Shown: positions 36,074-47,103 of the stretch, piece after piece
How positions within the stretch are numbered: position 1 is the stretch's first letter
Layout: each line of letters begins with the position of its first letter
Source: Nectonema munidae
Taxonomy: Eukaryota; Nematomorpha; Nectonematoida; Nectonematidae
Assembly: GCA_030549495.1 (NCBI GenBank)
Contig: JAUIRK010000964.1
Span: 620,001-684,000, forward strand
Reading direction: 5' to 3'
DNA length: 64,000 bases
The notes under the pieces: generated by a model
The model's input: only the letters and a program-made list of their open reading frames with translations
The model's database searches: none
Told to the model about the DNA's origin: nothing
Program-made: the position numbers and the translations under genes

Positions 36074-37790
36074 ATAAATAGTGGACTACGATTATCCAAC
36101 AAAACTTGTACATTCGATCTACATTTTTCACTTCAAAAATAATTTTAAATTTATTAGAAAAAGATTATACTGACCAATAAAAAAAACGAAGGTTAATTTA
36201 TAAAAAAAATGGAAAAACTAATACTATTTTATAAAAATCTACAAATAAATTTAGATTCTGAGAGTAGAGTCGCTTTATAATTGTGCTGGAAATTGTCACA
36301 TAATATAGGTAAAAATTTGTCATAATGAAAGGAGCTTTAGTTTAAAATGCATCCCTTATCTGCTAATTAATGGTATGAAGCCCATGGAAAATAAAAACAG
36401 TAAAATGGCATTTCTTAAGTACTTATGATATAAGTAATGTATTCTGAAAGCCCATAAAAAATGCTTTAATTTGGTATATCGCATGATGCATTTTGTTGAG
36501 AAATGTGAAACTTATAAGCGTTTTAATATTTGACTAAGATTTAAGCTAGGAACACTACAAATAAACTAAGCGTACACTAGCCCGATAAAATAAACCACAC
36601 ACGCGTGCTAAAGATGTGGTGAAGCGTATGCGAGATAAGAATTCACTGCGCTCACAAACGCGTAATGCAACATGTGTTAATCCTTCTTCGCATAGTTATG
36701 CTCTAAAATCAATCAATAATGTGATTTATTCTTCGCACACTGTCGGTATAAATATAACGAATGCCCTTCGTTAAAAATTAGAAAGGTTCTATCTAAACTA
36801 AATAAAAGTAGACTACGATTATCAAACAAAACTCGTACATTTAATCGACTTTTTTCACTTGAAAAATAATTTAAAATTTATTAGAAAAATATTATACTGA
36901 CCTATACTACTGACCCATAAAAAGTAAAAAATATATATTAATTTTCGACAGTTTTATTTAACTATGACATTTTAAAATGTTAAAAACCATATTCTACCTT
37001 TGTGAATATAAAATTTTGAAGAAATAATATATAAACTCATCACGTTAATTATTGGTATTTTTTGAAACTAGATAAAAGTTGACTGACCTCACATAAAAGC
37101 GGATTTTGAAAAAATAAAAATATATTTATTTGTAAAACCTAACGTATTTTACCCACAAAGAGTATAGCTTCAAATCTTGTACATTCGATCAACATTTTTC
37201 ACTTCAAAAATAATTTTAAATTTATTAGAAAAACATTATACTGACCTATACTATTGACCCATAAAAAGTAAAAAATATATATTAATTTTCGACAGTTTTC
37301 TTTAACTATGAAATTTTAAAATGTGAAAAATCATATTTTACCTTTGTGAATATAAAATATTCAAAAAATATTTTATAAATTAAGAACGTTAATTATTATT
37401 GGTATTTTTTGAAACTAGATAAAACTTGACTGACCTCACATAAAAGCAGATTTTGGAAAAATAAAAATATATTTATTTGTATAACCTAGCCTATGTTAAC
37501 CACAAAGAGTATACCTTTCCAATGACACCATTTTCATTTAATTTTTTTTTTAAAAAGACACATTATGCTTAAACAAAAAGGTGGTCCGTAATTTTTTCAA
37601 AAATTTAGACAAAATTTTTCGAAGTAATGTCCATTTATTAAAATTTTTTAAAACTTTTGCAAAAATTAATTATTCTAGAGTATGTAGCAAACGATAAGCT
37701 TTCTAATGATATATATATCATAAAAAAGAAATATTGAAAAACAGTTGAATTCTTTCTTCAAATCAAACAAGTAAAAATTTCCAAAAAGTA
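36074..37790. repeat. 1.7-kb direct repeat, right copy
   Basis: This is the partner of 31619-33341 in the same orientation. After AAGTAAAAATTT (37780) it runs into a short ATT/AGT microsatellite (37800-37835). The left copy at this point runs into the sequence that carries the palindrome. Confidence 0.85.
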
Positions 37791-38150
37791 GTATTGGTAG
37801 TATTAGTAGTATTATTATTATTATTATTATATATTACATAAACATTTCAACCAATCATATAGTTTTTATGAAATAAAACTGCAATTTCAAAGTTAAATTT
37901 TTTGAACTTTTAGGTAGAATTTTTGAAATGTGGCTTTCAATATGTATGTAAAATATTTTTTGAAAATTTTTATTTTAAGTATATTTTTTAAGCATTTTAC
38001 GATTTACACATTTAAATATATAATAAGGCTGGCAAGTTTGGCGAGTTGTCTCCCCGGAGGTCTTGCCAGACCTCTGATAATAAGGCTGGCAAGTTTGGCG
38101 AGTTGTCTCTCCCGAGGTCTTGCCAGACCTCTGATATTCATTGATAAAAA
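37791..38150. repeat. TTGCCAG tandem repeat and flank
   Basis: From about 38033 to 38135, two units of about 50 bp contain GGCTGGCAAGTTTGGCGAG and GGTCTTGCCAGACCTCTGAT. The unit is partly palindromic (CTGGCAAG and CTTGCCAG). Related single units are at 56465-56515 and, inverted, 59297-59330 with 59696-59715. Preceding it, ACGATTTACACATTTAAATA recurs at 33327, 56268 and 56440. Confidence 0.75.
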
Positions 38151-38154
38151 TTTA

Positions 38155-39225
38155 TAATTTAAATTTTTGAAAAAACTTCTCAGCGACCCTTTTCAATTTT
38201 GAGTCGACCCATAGTTTGAATAACGCTGCCCTATAGCATACTCTATGGGTGGCATAGCAGGTTGGTTCAGATGTTTGACTCAGCATGAAAGCCTCTAGAT
38301 TCGATTCCTCATCGATACCAATTTCTTCACAGTTTGACATAAGCGTTACATCAGTTCCTGGTCAATGAAAATTACCTTTTACTCAAAGTTGAAAATTTTG
38401 CTACATAATTAACATAAGGGGGAAAGGAGACAAAATAAACTAATAAAGCGATTTTCACTATTTTAAAAAAAACTGCCTGTTCTCAGAATAATTTCAAAAT
38501 AATAGGAGGCATAAAAAATGAGATAGCTTATTTGATATTTTCAAGTTTTTATAAGCAGCAAAGCCAACGTTGAAGTAGCTAACGCATAGAAGGTGATTTG
38601 GTAACGCTTGTATTTTTTACATTTTGTAAGGAATCACAGTATACAAAAATGGTAGTTTAATCACTTTTCATATAATTATTTAAGTCTAAGAACACAAAAT
38701 CATTAAAAAACAATTTAAACAAACATAAATCATAAAAATTATAGTATACGAGAACAAGAAAATCATTGTTTTTTTTTGACTATTTCTGTATACAAATAAA
38801 ATTCTAACAGCTGTCATAAATAGATCAAGTACATATTTAACGCATGAAAAATTTTGTTTCGATATTATATTTTTATTATAATAATCAACAATTTTTTTAA
38901 AAAAAATTTAACGCGAGTCTGACAATATTCATTGATATAAAATTGTAACGATTGAGAACTATTTTTCTCTCATTTAAAAACAAATAAATTTTCGTTTTTG
39001 CAAAATGTTTGGTGTATTGATAGAACTAAATTTATACCAATAAAATCTGTGATTTTGAATAGCTCAACTTTGGTATCATGAGGTTCTAAAAATATTGATC
39101 TTATATTCCGCTTAAAACTAGTTTCTAATGAGATAAAATAGAATTATTTTTAATTAAACTCTAAATATAAATTAGAGAGAATCAGTGGTGTAGCCAGAAA
39201 AAAGTTGATTTTCGCCTCTGCCTGA
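38155..39225 (+). mobile_element. Partial third copy of the hAT composite
   Basis: The sequence follows composite copy 2 from about 45290 onward: the tRNA-like segment (38222-38345), ATTATTTCAAAATAATAGGAG, and on to the start of the CAGTGGTGTAGCC MITE near 39186, where it stops. The minisatellite is absent, and about 170 bp at 38975-39150 are not shared. Both termini are lost. The minus frame 38152-38340 is a reading of the tRNA-like segment. Confidence 0.75.
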
Positions 39226-40371
39226 ACTAGACAGCTGACATGTACATTTGACACTTGGAAAGAGTAAGAACATAACTTTTTTGAGAATCCAGTAAAATAT
39301 CATTGAACTACATTTGATTAAAAAAAATAATCAAAATATCTTAATATTCTTAAAAAAATGTAAAACAACTATTTGAAATATAAATTTCGATTTAAATAAT
39401 CGAGGACCACAGCAGTGAAGAGTCATAGTGAAGCTGGATAGAAACCAAAAAATAAAAAAATAGAAGAAATTTATCATATTAGTAAGCAAAAGATTAGTCG
39501 TAAAAAGTAACCACAATAAATAAACAATAGTAACAATAAACGATTTTTATATTTGATCTGAGCAATTACACAAAAATTATCTATTTTCTTTAGTTCTCAT
39601 AAATTTCGGATTAAAAATATGAAGGAATTGGGATTTGATCATAAATGGAAGCAAGTAATTCTTAACCCTAGAAGTTTTTCTTGGAAAAAAATACAAGTCA
39701 GTTCTTTCAAAGCATTTGAGGCCCGATAATTTTTTAAATATTCTCAGTAGAAAAAATTAGTATTGTTTCATACAAATAACTGATCGAGGTAAAAGTCAAA
39801 ATATTGAGTCAATTATATTTGGGTAAAAGGTTGTAAAATAGCAAAAATTAGAAATTAAAGACAATAAATAAGCATTTTTAAATATAGCTTATGTTTTTAT
39901 TTGAATTAAACATAGTTCATTGATATAAATTATTGGTATAGCTTACTGTCTTTATTTAATTACAAATATAGTTTAAACCCATATACCTACTGTTATTTTC
40001 ACTAATTTTGTAACCTTTGTTGTTTATTATATTCATCAACCAATAAATGTATAATATATTAAAATCGATATATCAACGTTTTTCGATTTTTTTAATTTTT
40101 CTCCGCATATATTATCAAATTAAAATAATTAATTGTTACTCAGCTTATTAAATATAGCTTATTATGTTTTTATTTGAATTAAACATAGTAGTTCATTGAT
40201 ATAAATTATTGGTATAGTTTACTGTCTTTATTTAATTACACATATAGTTTAAAACCATATACCTACACTTTTATTTTCACTAATTTTGTAACATTTCTTG
40301 TTTATCATATTTATCAACCAATAAATGTATAGGCTCTTCTAGAAAAATTTTAAAAAGTTTTTTACTCTTTT
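39226..40371. other. AT-rich DNA with a ~180-bp tandem duplication
   Basis: Blocks at about 39877-40053 and 40150-40330 are close copies 273 bp apart (TTTTTATTTGAATTAAACAT, TATAGTTTAAA.CCATATACC, CAACCAATAAATGTATA). No gene is seen in the rest. Confidence 0.65.
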
Positions 40372-40622
40372 TTTTCTACTCGAGATGAAACGAGAGACAT
40401 AGCGAACTTGGAAAAAAAGAAAATAATAAAATAACAATAAAAAAAGAAAATGTTAAAATTTTCGTGAGTAACTAAAAATAATCGTGAAATAAGATAAATC
40501 TTCTTTGTAAAATCGTTTTTCTTTTTTAAAAGTTAAAATTTAGAGAAAAAGTATGCTTCTAACAAAAAACTGTACCTCAGCGCGTCCCAGCGCGTCCGAG
40601 CGCGTTTTTTAGTACTACCCTT
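40372..40622 (-). repeat. Dispersed repeat R, copy 2
   Basis: Reverse-complement relative of 22441-22660, with GAGCGCGTTTTTTAGTACTA and AGCGCG repeats at 40575-40610. It is directly followed by the GCGGCACTTTTTAACC motif also found, inverted, at 7799. Confidence 0.7.
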
Positions 40623-40835
40623 GTTGCGGCACTTTTTAACCGGACCCAACGAAATTTAGCGAAATATTTTCAAAAATATATAGGATTGATTGTTCTTAAT
40701 TTTAAAAAAAAATAATTAAAAAAACAGTTATATGTGTTTTATGAAAAAAATATTGAAAAAAAGCAGAAAAAAGTTATTAATTAACAATTAAAGGAAAAGA
40801 AACTTAATATATTCATTTGAATGATAATATATAAA

Positions 40836-41087
40836 CTAAAATTCCCGAGCTGGGCACAACTTTTTGAGCTGGGATGATATTTTATTAACCATATTAATAA
40901 AAAATCGACAGTCCTTATTGTAAAATTGCTTTGTGCATTTATTATCTTTATATTTTAAACACTTAAGATGTCTCTCAATAGTACATTTATCGAAAGTATG
41001 TTCATTTGATAAGAAAGAATGTGACTTAATACACTTTTTACAATCAAGCGTTGAATGTCCGTATTCTATAGGGTAAACACTTAACAC
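40836..41087 (-). pseudogene. Zinc-knuckle remnant, probably LINE ORF1
   Basis: This 83-codon minus frame has a string of Cys/His pairs: YGHSTLDCKKC, HTFDKCTIERHLKCLKY and FYNKDCRFF. The spacing recalls the multiple knuckles at the C-terminus of ORF1 proteins of Jockey-like LINEs, where the last one is followed by a short charged tail. No RT lies downstream, but repeat R does (40372-40622), as it also precedes the RT at 22790. It differs from the ORF1 at 3165-4024. Identification rests on spacing only. Confidence 0.45.
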
Positions 41088-41488
41088 AATATAAAAATAA
41101 AGCTATTTCATAAAAAAAGGCCCTTGTACTTATATTCAAATATGTTATTTTTAATCTTCCTTATAATGAATTAAAATAATGAATTTTCTTTAGATGAATT
41201 TTCTTTCTTCTTCTTAATCCTAAAAAAATTATTTTTACTTTTAAAGTTTGTGATTCGATAGTTAAATTCTCAAACAATATTTTCGGATATATTATTACAA
41301 TTTTTTAACTACCTAAAGTCAATAGAATTATAAAATTTAAATATCTTTAACATTTAGTGCTTCAAATGGTTGATTCTAAAATATTTTGAGTTTAAATAAT
41401 TTTGAATACTTCAAATTAAAATTGTTAATTACGGTTGTAATCCTGAGTGCTGCTCAATTCTAATTTATAAAATGTTTAAATATATAAA
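41088..41488. other. AT-rich spacer
   Basis: No gene or repeat recognised. Confidence 0.4.
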
Positions 41489-41789
41489 TGTTGTAAAGCA
41501 GCTTATGCAAATAAGGCGTTTGCACAATTTCCCCTCAGCAAGAGTGCAAAATTGTCTCCCTCTTCCAAAGTGCATGCAAATTAATGAAGAATTTGGATGA
41601 AGTCCTATTAAGTCAATGGAAATAGTTTCTTACAAAGATCCATTGATTTGATTAGGTTTACTACTGGAAATTTGCATAGTATATTTCCAATGTATAAATA
41701 CTAGTGTGTTTTTCAAAATATACACACGTCTTCTTTGGCTTTCAATAAATTGTGCCTTCTTTTACTCTATCTCTAGTTAAAACATAACA
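41489..41789. mobile_element. Solo LTR of an LTR retrotransposon
   Basis: The sequence begins TGTTGTAAAG and ends AAAACATAACA, that is TG...CA with short inverted ends TGTT/AACA. It is flanked by an exact 5-bp duplication ATAAA (41484-41488 and 41790-41794). It contains a TATAAATA box near 41694 and an AATAAA signal near 41745, in the order expected for a plus-oriented LTR. No internal retroviral-type genes flank it, so it is a fossil left by recombination between two LTRs. The family (Copia-like or Gypsy-like) cannot be fixed from the LTR alone. The intact duplication suggests it is not very old. Confidence 0.7.
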
Positions 41790-41794
41790 ATAAA

Positions 41795-42211
41795 CACACA
41801 TATTTTCTTCTCATTCATAAATTTAAAAAAATGTAGAAGATTAAGTAATCAAACATCATAGAATTAATAAAAATTTCGTAAACGTTATAATAATTCAAAT
41901 TTTAATTTTCTAATTTTTATTTGGTAAAGACATTAGATGAAACTATCTAAAATGACTGCCAAAAATTTTTTTTGAATTAAATAATTGAATTTGTAAGTTT
42001 TTTGGATGTAAAAATTTACGTTATAGTTTATTTTCAATTCATTTTATGATTTTGTCCATGGCTATAATTTAGCTTTCGAAATCTTTGAGCATCAATGCTA
42101 GGTTTTTAACACTCTTCGCTCTCTGATATATTTAACAAAAATTTATAAAATCAGACGACTAGTAATTCCTATTAAATTCCATGTAAAGTAGTAATCGTAA
42201 ATGGGTTAAAA
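41795..42211. other. AT-rich spacer
   Basis: No gene or repeat recognised. Confidence 0.4.
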
Positions 42212-42381
42212 CAGCGTTTTTCAGACTGTGGGTCCCGACCCTTCAGTCGGTCGCGTGAAAAATAAAATGGGTCATGACAAAAAAGAAAGGACATATAAAT
42301 AGTCGATGCTGAATAAATGAACCTAGTGAAATTATGGGTCGCGATGCATAAAGTGTTTTTTGGGCCTAGAGAAAAACCAAG
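42212..42381. mobile_element. hAT MITE with GTGGGTCCCGACCC end
   Basis: It starts CAGCGTTTTTCAGACTGTGG followed by GTCCCGACCC, the well-known style of Charlie-group hAT ends. The right side has GGGTCGCGATGC and ends GAAAAACCAAG. The flanks GGTTAAAA and CATTAAAA match at 6 of 8 positions, a plausible aged duplication. About 170 bp, non-coding. Confidence 0.55.
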
Positions 42382-43009
42382 CATTAAAACATAGTTAGTT
42401 TACGATCTTTGCATATAATTTCTGAATGCTCCTTGCAAACATTATGTTTTGTGCAAGAAAAATTTTACAATGGACCTCTTGTAGACGATGTAGGGAAGGT
42501 TTTATCCCCGTTATTGGGGAATTGATAGAAAAATTGATCGTTCATATTCTGTAAAACATTATTTACAAAATCATTATCTTTTTGTAAACATACATTATTT
42601 ATTTCTCAACATGATTTCATATGAAATAATACTGAAAAAAATTCGTTTTGGTTGCATGTCAATTTTTGTTGGGCAAAATAAGGAATTATTTAAAAATTCG
42701 CTCACATGAAATACTTTTATTATTCATCATTAAGAGAATTGTTTCCCGACCCGGGAGAGCATCTCCCTGAACGAGCTAAAAATTCACTCCCCGCTGGGCT
42801 CTGTACCTCTCTTTGTGTAAGTAGTCGCGTGGGTGTGTTCAGTTGTGTTTGTGTAGTATGGTTGTGTGCTTGCATTTGTATGTAAATTTATGTTTGTGTA
42901 CGCGTATAAATATCTGTATGCGTGTAGTTATGTGTATAGGTATTTTACCCTGTTTGCATATTTGTTCGTATTCATCTTTCTATAAGTGATGTCACATCTT
43001 GAAAAGCAT
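42382..43009. other. Intergenic with TG-rich low-complexity stretch
   Basis: 42830-42950 is rich in GTGTGT/GTATG steps. A GC-richer patch (GACCCGGGAGAGCATCTCCC) lies at 42740-42800. No gene. Confidence 0.5.
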
Positions 43010-43475
43010 GATCTTACTTAGTGAATACCTTATTGAAATGGTGGTGTATAATCCTTATAGAGGCAATTTTATCCGTTTCTGTTTCTCTGTTCAGAGGGTT
43101 GTCAAATCGTAAAAATCTTGATATTAATTTAAAATCATTTCTAGTAAGAACAGCTTTTACAAAAAAATAATTTTTTTGCCAAAATAATTTTTCTATCGAA
43201 ACTTTTTGATCATAATTTATTCCCATTTGGTAGAGGCAAGCAATATAAGCAAAAGTTTATCAATACAGAGAAGATCTCTAAAATTAAATCATAATTAAAA
43301 AAAGTTTCCACATTGAGACTGGCTTCTAATTTTGGACCAGGAGGGTTTGAAGGTATATTTCTTTGATTCAGCGATCTTGGTCTTCCAGCGGCAATACAGT
43401 AGAAGTATAAGTGGTTCCATCAGGAGATATATATTCAGAGTCTGTACTCATAGTGAGAAAAAAACATACCTATCA
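43010..43475 (-). pseudogene. piggyBac transposase remnant (N-terminal half)
   Basis: On the minus strand the reading begins MSTDSEYISPDGTTY near 43455. In another frame it continues GRPRSLNQ, NPPGPKLEAS and VETFFNYDLILEIFSVLINF, then in the frame 43014-43226 (extending up to about 43260) AYIACLYQMGINY, RNDFKLISRFLRFDN and DKIASIRIIHHHFNK. These follow the order of the N-terminal and early catalytic region of piggyBac-family transposases (GPK, F.LFF, the MGI segment, the SR.RF..I.R.L.FDN segment and DK...IR). The catalytic Asp residues downstream are absent. At least two frameshifts are present. Confidence 0.7.
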
Positions 43476-43516
43476 AAAAAGAAGGGCGATAACGGAGAAA
43501 AGAGAAACGCTTATAA

Positions 43517-43815
43517 GCACAATTTGAAAAACGCGGGATGAAGCACAATTTGAAAAACGCGGGATGAAGCACAATTTGAAAAACGCGGGATGAAGCACAA
43601 TTTGAAAAACGCGAGATGAAGCACAATTAGAAAAACGCGAGATGAAGCACAATTTGAAAAACGCGGGGTGAAGCACAATTTGAAAAACGCGGGATGAAGC
43701 ACAATTTGAAAAACGTGGGATGGCGGAGAAATGAGAAACGTGGGATGGCAGAGGAATGAGAAACGTGGGATGGCGGAGAAATGAGAAACGTGGGATGGCG
43801 GAGAAATAAGAAAGG
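43517..43815. repeat. 26-bp minisatellite grading into a 25-bp relative
   Basis: About eight 26-bp units with GCACAATTTGAAAAACGCGG (43517-43724) are followed by about four ~25-bp units with GAAACGTGGGATGGCGGAGA. It lies just upstream of the piggyBac remnant. Long frames in several phases on the minus strand (43435-43888) are repeat translations, since the unit lacks stops. Confidence 0.9.
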
Positions 43816-44111
43816 AAACCAGAGGATGACGCAAACACGAAGATGTGAAAATGAGAAAGAGTTCGATTATATTTTGCATGTTGAACACGGTGAAATTATT
43901 TATCGACGTGCAATATGTCTCGATCTTATTTACTAAAAAATCAAACGCAAGCCATTTGTTCGCTGCTTAGCATCTTTTATATAACTACTATTCCTCCTAT
44001 ATGAGGGAAATACAAACTTACCAGAATGATATTCAGCAAATGTCATCATGCTGGGAAGGAGAAGAATATTCAGACGCTGCGTGTACATATTTTTTATAAC
44101 TTCGATTGTTC
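43816..44111. other. Spacer before the hAT composite
   Basis: No gene recognised. A similar sequence (TATGAGGGAAATACAAACTTA near 44000) recurs near 47200, beyond the composite. Confidence 0.4.
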
Positions 44112-45360
44112 CTCATGAGCAGGGGCGCACATCCTCAAAATTATTGGGGGGGGGGGGGGGGGGGGTTAAATTTTTTTGTTGCAATTTTAAAAATTAGTGG
44201 TAGGGAAAAACCACGGGAGCGCAAACCAAAATTTATAAGACTACTTTATATTTTTTTTTACAAATTTAGTGAATTTAAATACTATACTTCCAGCGAAAAT
44301 ATTTTAATTAAATTTGCATGTCCTAGTTTAAAATTAGGAAAAAATGCCCCAACACAAAAAATTTCAAAAAATTATTAATTAAAATTAAAAAAAAATTTTT
44401 TTTAAGAAGATATGTCAAATAAAGATTTTTTGTAAAATAAAACAAAAAGTTAACTTTTCATTCCAAACATTTAATTTTTTAATTAAAGTAAACTAAAAAA
44501 CTCAGCATAGGAAAAAATTTTTAAATACAAAAAAAAAATTATAAAACAGAAAATATTTTTGGACTTTGTGTGTATCAGAACACTTTCTAAATATAATTTG
44601 TGTTTTAACTGATTTTAAGAACACATTCCAACAAATCTGCACCTTTGCTATTGTTTTCAAGAACTTTATAAAGAAAAAAACCCCATAGATTTAGAAATTT
44701 TAGAAATTTAGCCTTTCGTGGTACCAAATAAAATATTTATATAATTTAAAAAAAATCATGAAAATCAAAATTATGGGGCATTTTTTCCTACTTTTTAATT
44801 GGGCATTTTTCTAAAGGCATTTTTACCTACAACCATTGAATATACACTAGTTTAAAAAAATCCAAAATTGCTAGGGGGTGGAATAGGCTTTTCATTTGAA
44901 AAATGAAGTAGTCTACTAGGCACATTACAGGAATTGATGAAAGGATATTTGATTCATAGAGAAAACAAATAACTGAAGGTTGGATAGTTTAATATGAGTG
45001 AATGTAGTCTAAAGGCAAAGAGTCTACTAGACACCCTGCGATGTTTATATGAAAAAATGTGATTGATTCAGGGGCAAGGGTATAAAATAAAGTTATAATT
45101 GTGGAAACAAAAATAAAACAAAAAATTAAGATGGCATTATTTCATTTTACTCAGCATCATTCAAAAATAGTTTAAAAGCTAAATTGATACAAGCTACAAA
45201 AATCTACAAAAAGTAAAATAACTTTTAACATTATGCAATGATTTGCCTTTTATAATAACTTTTAAGGAAAAAAAGTCTATCAAAAAAGTTATAGAGCTAC
45301 AAAAAAACTAAAAAAATTTTTAGAACATAACTTAAGTTTTTTGAAAACTAATTTTACGTA

Positions 45361-45485
45361 TCCCCTACAGCATACTCTATGGGTGGCATGGCAGGTTGGT
45401 TGAGATGATGGGCATAGCACGGAAGCCTCTGGATTCGATTCCTCATCGATACGAATTTGTTCATAGTTTGACATAAGCGGTACAT
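45361..45485 (+). other. tRNA-like segment with pol III B-box-like motif (copy 2)
   Basis: TGGCAGGTTGGTTGAGAT followed after about 30 bases by GATTCGATTCC, as at 24836-24960 and 38222-38345. The minus frame 45289-45474 is its shadow. Confidence 0.35.
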
Positions 45486-45954
45486 CAGTACCTGGTCAAT
45501 GAAAATACATCCGCTGCACCTTACCTTTTACTCAAAATTGAAAAATTTGCTACATAATTAACATAAGAGAGAAAGGAAACAAAATAAACTAATAAAGCAA
45601 TTTTCACTATTAAATGGAACCGTCTGTTCTCAGAATAATTTCAAAATAATAGGAGACATAAAGAATTAGAGTTTATTTGATATTTTCAAGTTTTTATAAG
45701 CAGCAAAAGCCAACCTTTAAGTAGCTAGCCCTTATAATTAAAAAATTATTTAAATAACTGTCAACAGACATTTCGCCTCATAGACAATTTGCCCCCTGAC
45801 AAATTGTCTCATAGGCTATTAGTTTCATCCATCTTTGCTTATTATGTGTGTAAAATTATTAAAAAATGTTATATTCTTGTTTATTTTATCTCTATTAAAT
45901 TATTTCAAATTAATCATTTTATCTCTAAATTTTTTTAAATTATCCATGAGACAA

Positions 45955-46160
45955 AATGTATTATGAAAATAACGGGGCAAATTTTCCATGAAACAAAATG
46001 TCTTATGAAAATAATGGGGCGAATTGTCAATGGGACAAACTGTCTTATGAACATAATGGGGCGAATTGTCCATGGGACGAACTGTCTTATGAAAATAATG
46101 GAGCGAATTTATCTATGGTACGAACTGTCTTATGAAAATAATGAGGCAAAATGTCCGAGG
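45955..46160 (-). repeat. 42-bp minisatellite in composite copy 2
   Basis: About five units with TGTCTTATGAAAATAATGGG and GAATTGTCCATGGGA, the inverse of 24211-24378. The unit number differs between the copies. Confidence 0.9.
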
Positions 46161-46471
46161 ACCAAACTAACATAATTTAACAATCGAACATTATAAAAAA
46201 TATCTCTGCTCAAATATTAAGCAAATAGAGTATTCTTGCTTTTAAACTGAATAGATAGTCAAAATATTAATTCCCAAATAACTATTGAAAAAAATTTCTT
46301 GACTTGAAAAAAAAAGTTTTCAAATGTTACAAAATGTAACAAACGTAGTGATAAAGATTATGACTTTTGTTAAAAAAAATTCTTAGCGCGAGTCAAACAA
46401 TATTTATTGATATAAGATTGTAACGATTGAAAACTATTTTAAATTAACTCTAAATGCAAATTAGACAGAAG

Positions 46472-46668
46472 CAGTGGTGTAGCCAAAAAAAGTTGATAGA
46501 AGGGGCAAAATTTAAAAACAAAAATCTTGCGCAACATTATTTATATTTTCTTGATCCTTTCATTGGAGAAATTTTCAAAAACTGATATCGCATAAGATGC
46601 ATGGGGGTACCATGCGTTACATAGGAGTGTGGGCACGGCCCCTCATGCCCAGCCTAGCTATGTCACTG
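46472..46668 (-). mobile_element. Nested hAT MITE, 197 bp (copy 2)
   Basis: CAGTGGTGTAGCC at 46472 and TAGCTATGTCACTG ending 46668, flanked by GACAGAAG and GAGAGAAG (one mismatch). It has the same length and position in the composite as 23488-23684. Confidence 0.8.
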
Positions 46669-47103
46669 GAGAGAAGAGGGCTGAATGAGATAGGAGAGCC
46701 TAACAAGAGAAGAGGGCTTGAATGAGAGCTTGAGTGAATGATTAAGTTTTAACAGAGAAAGCGGAAGAGAAAAACAGAGGAGATAGAAAGAGAATAGAAT
46801 TATTGCGACAGAAGATGAGAAAATCTAGTGGATCATCAGCATGTGTTTGCTCTGTGACCTGTGTGCATATTGAAGCAATGGATTATTATTATATAGCTCT
46901 CACGCATCGTCTGTAAAATATGTTCGATAGGAATTTCAGAGCAGCTTGGCATGATGTTTGATTGACTCGAAAGTCTGCATTCCTTCTATGCGATCATCAT
47001 ACGTGTTTTATAAACAAGCAGCAACTCTTACTTATAGAAAATTATTGGGGGGCGAAGGTCATTTTCGCCCCCCCCCCCCCGGATGTGCGTCCCTGCTCAT
47101 GAG

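Larger units (their letters stand above)
44120..47095 (-). mobile_element. Non-coding hAT composite, copy 2 (both ends intact)
   Basis: The left end is CAGGGGCGCACATCC (44120) and the right end GGATGTGCGTCCCTG (47095). An exact 8-bp duplication CTCATGAG (44112-44119 and 47096-47103) follows nTnnnnAn. It is the inverse of copy 1 (23078-26276). Next to both ends are G/C runs: 20 consecutive G at 44146-44165, and a C run at 47068-47080. It contains the MULE-like MITE (about 44325-44840, one end lost), the tRNA-like segment, the minisatellite and the 197-bp hAT MITE. No transposase. Confidence 0.88.

Noticed and set aside
43435-43888. Overlapping minus-strand frames of 63-125 codons
   Set aside because: They are translations of a stop-free 26-bp minisatellite in several phases.
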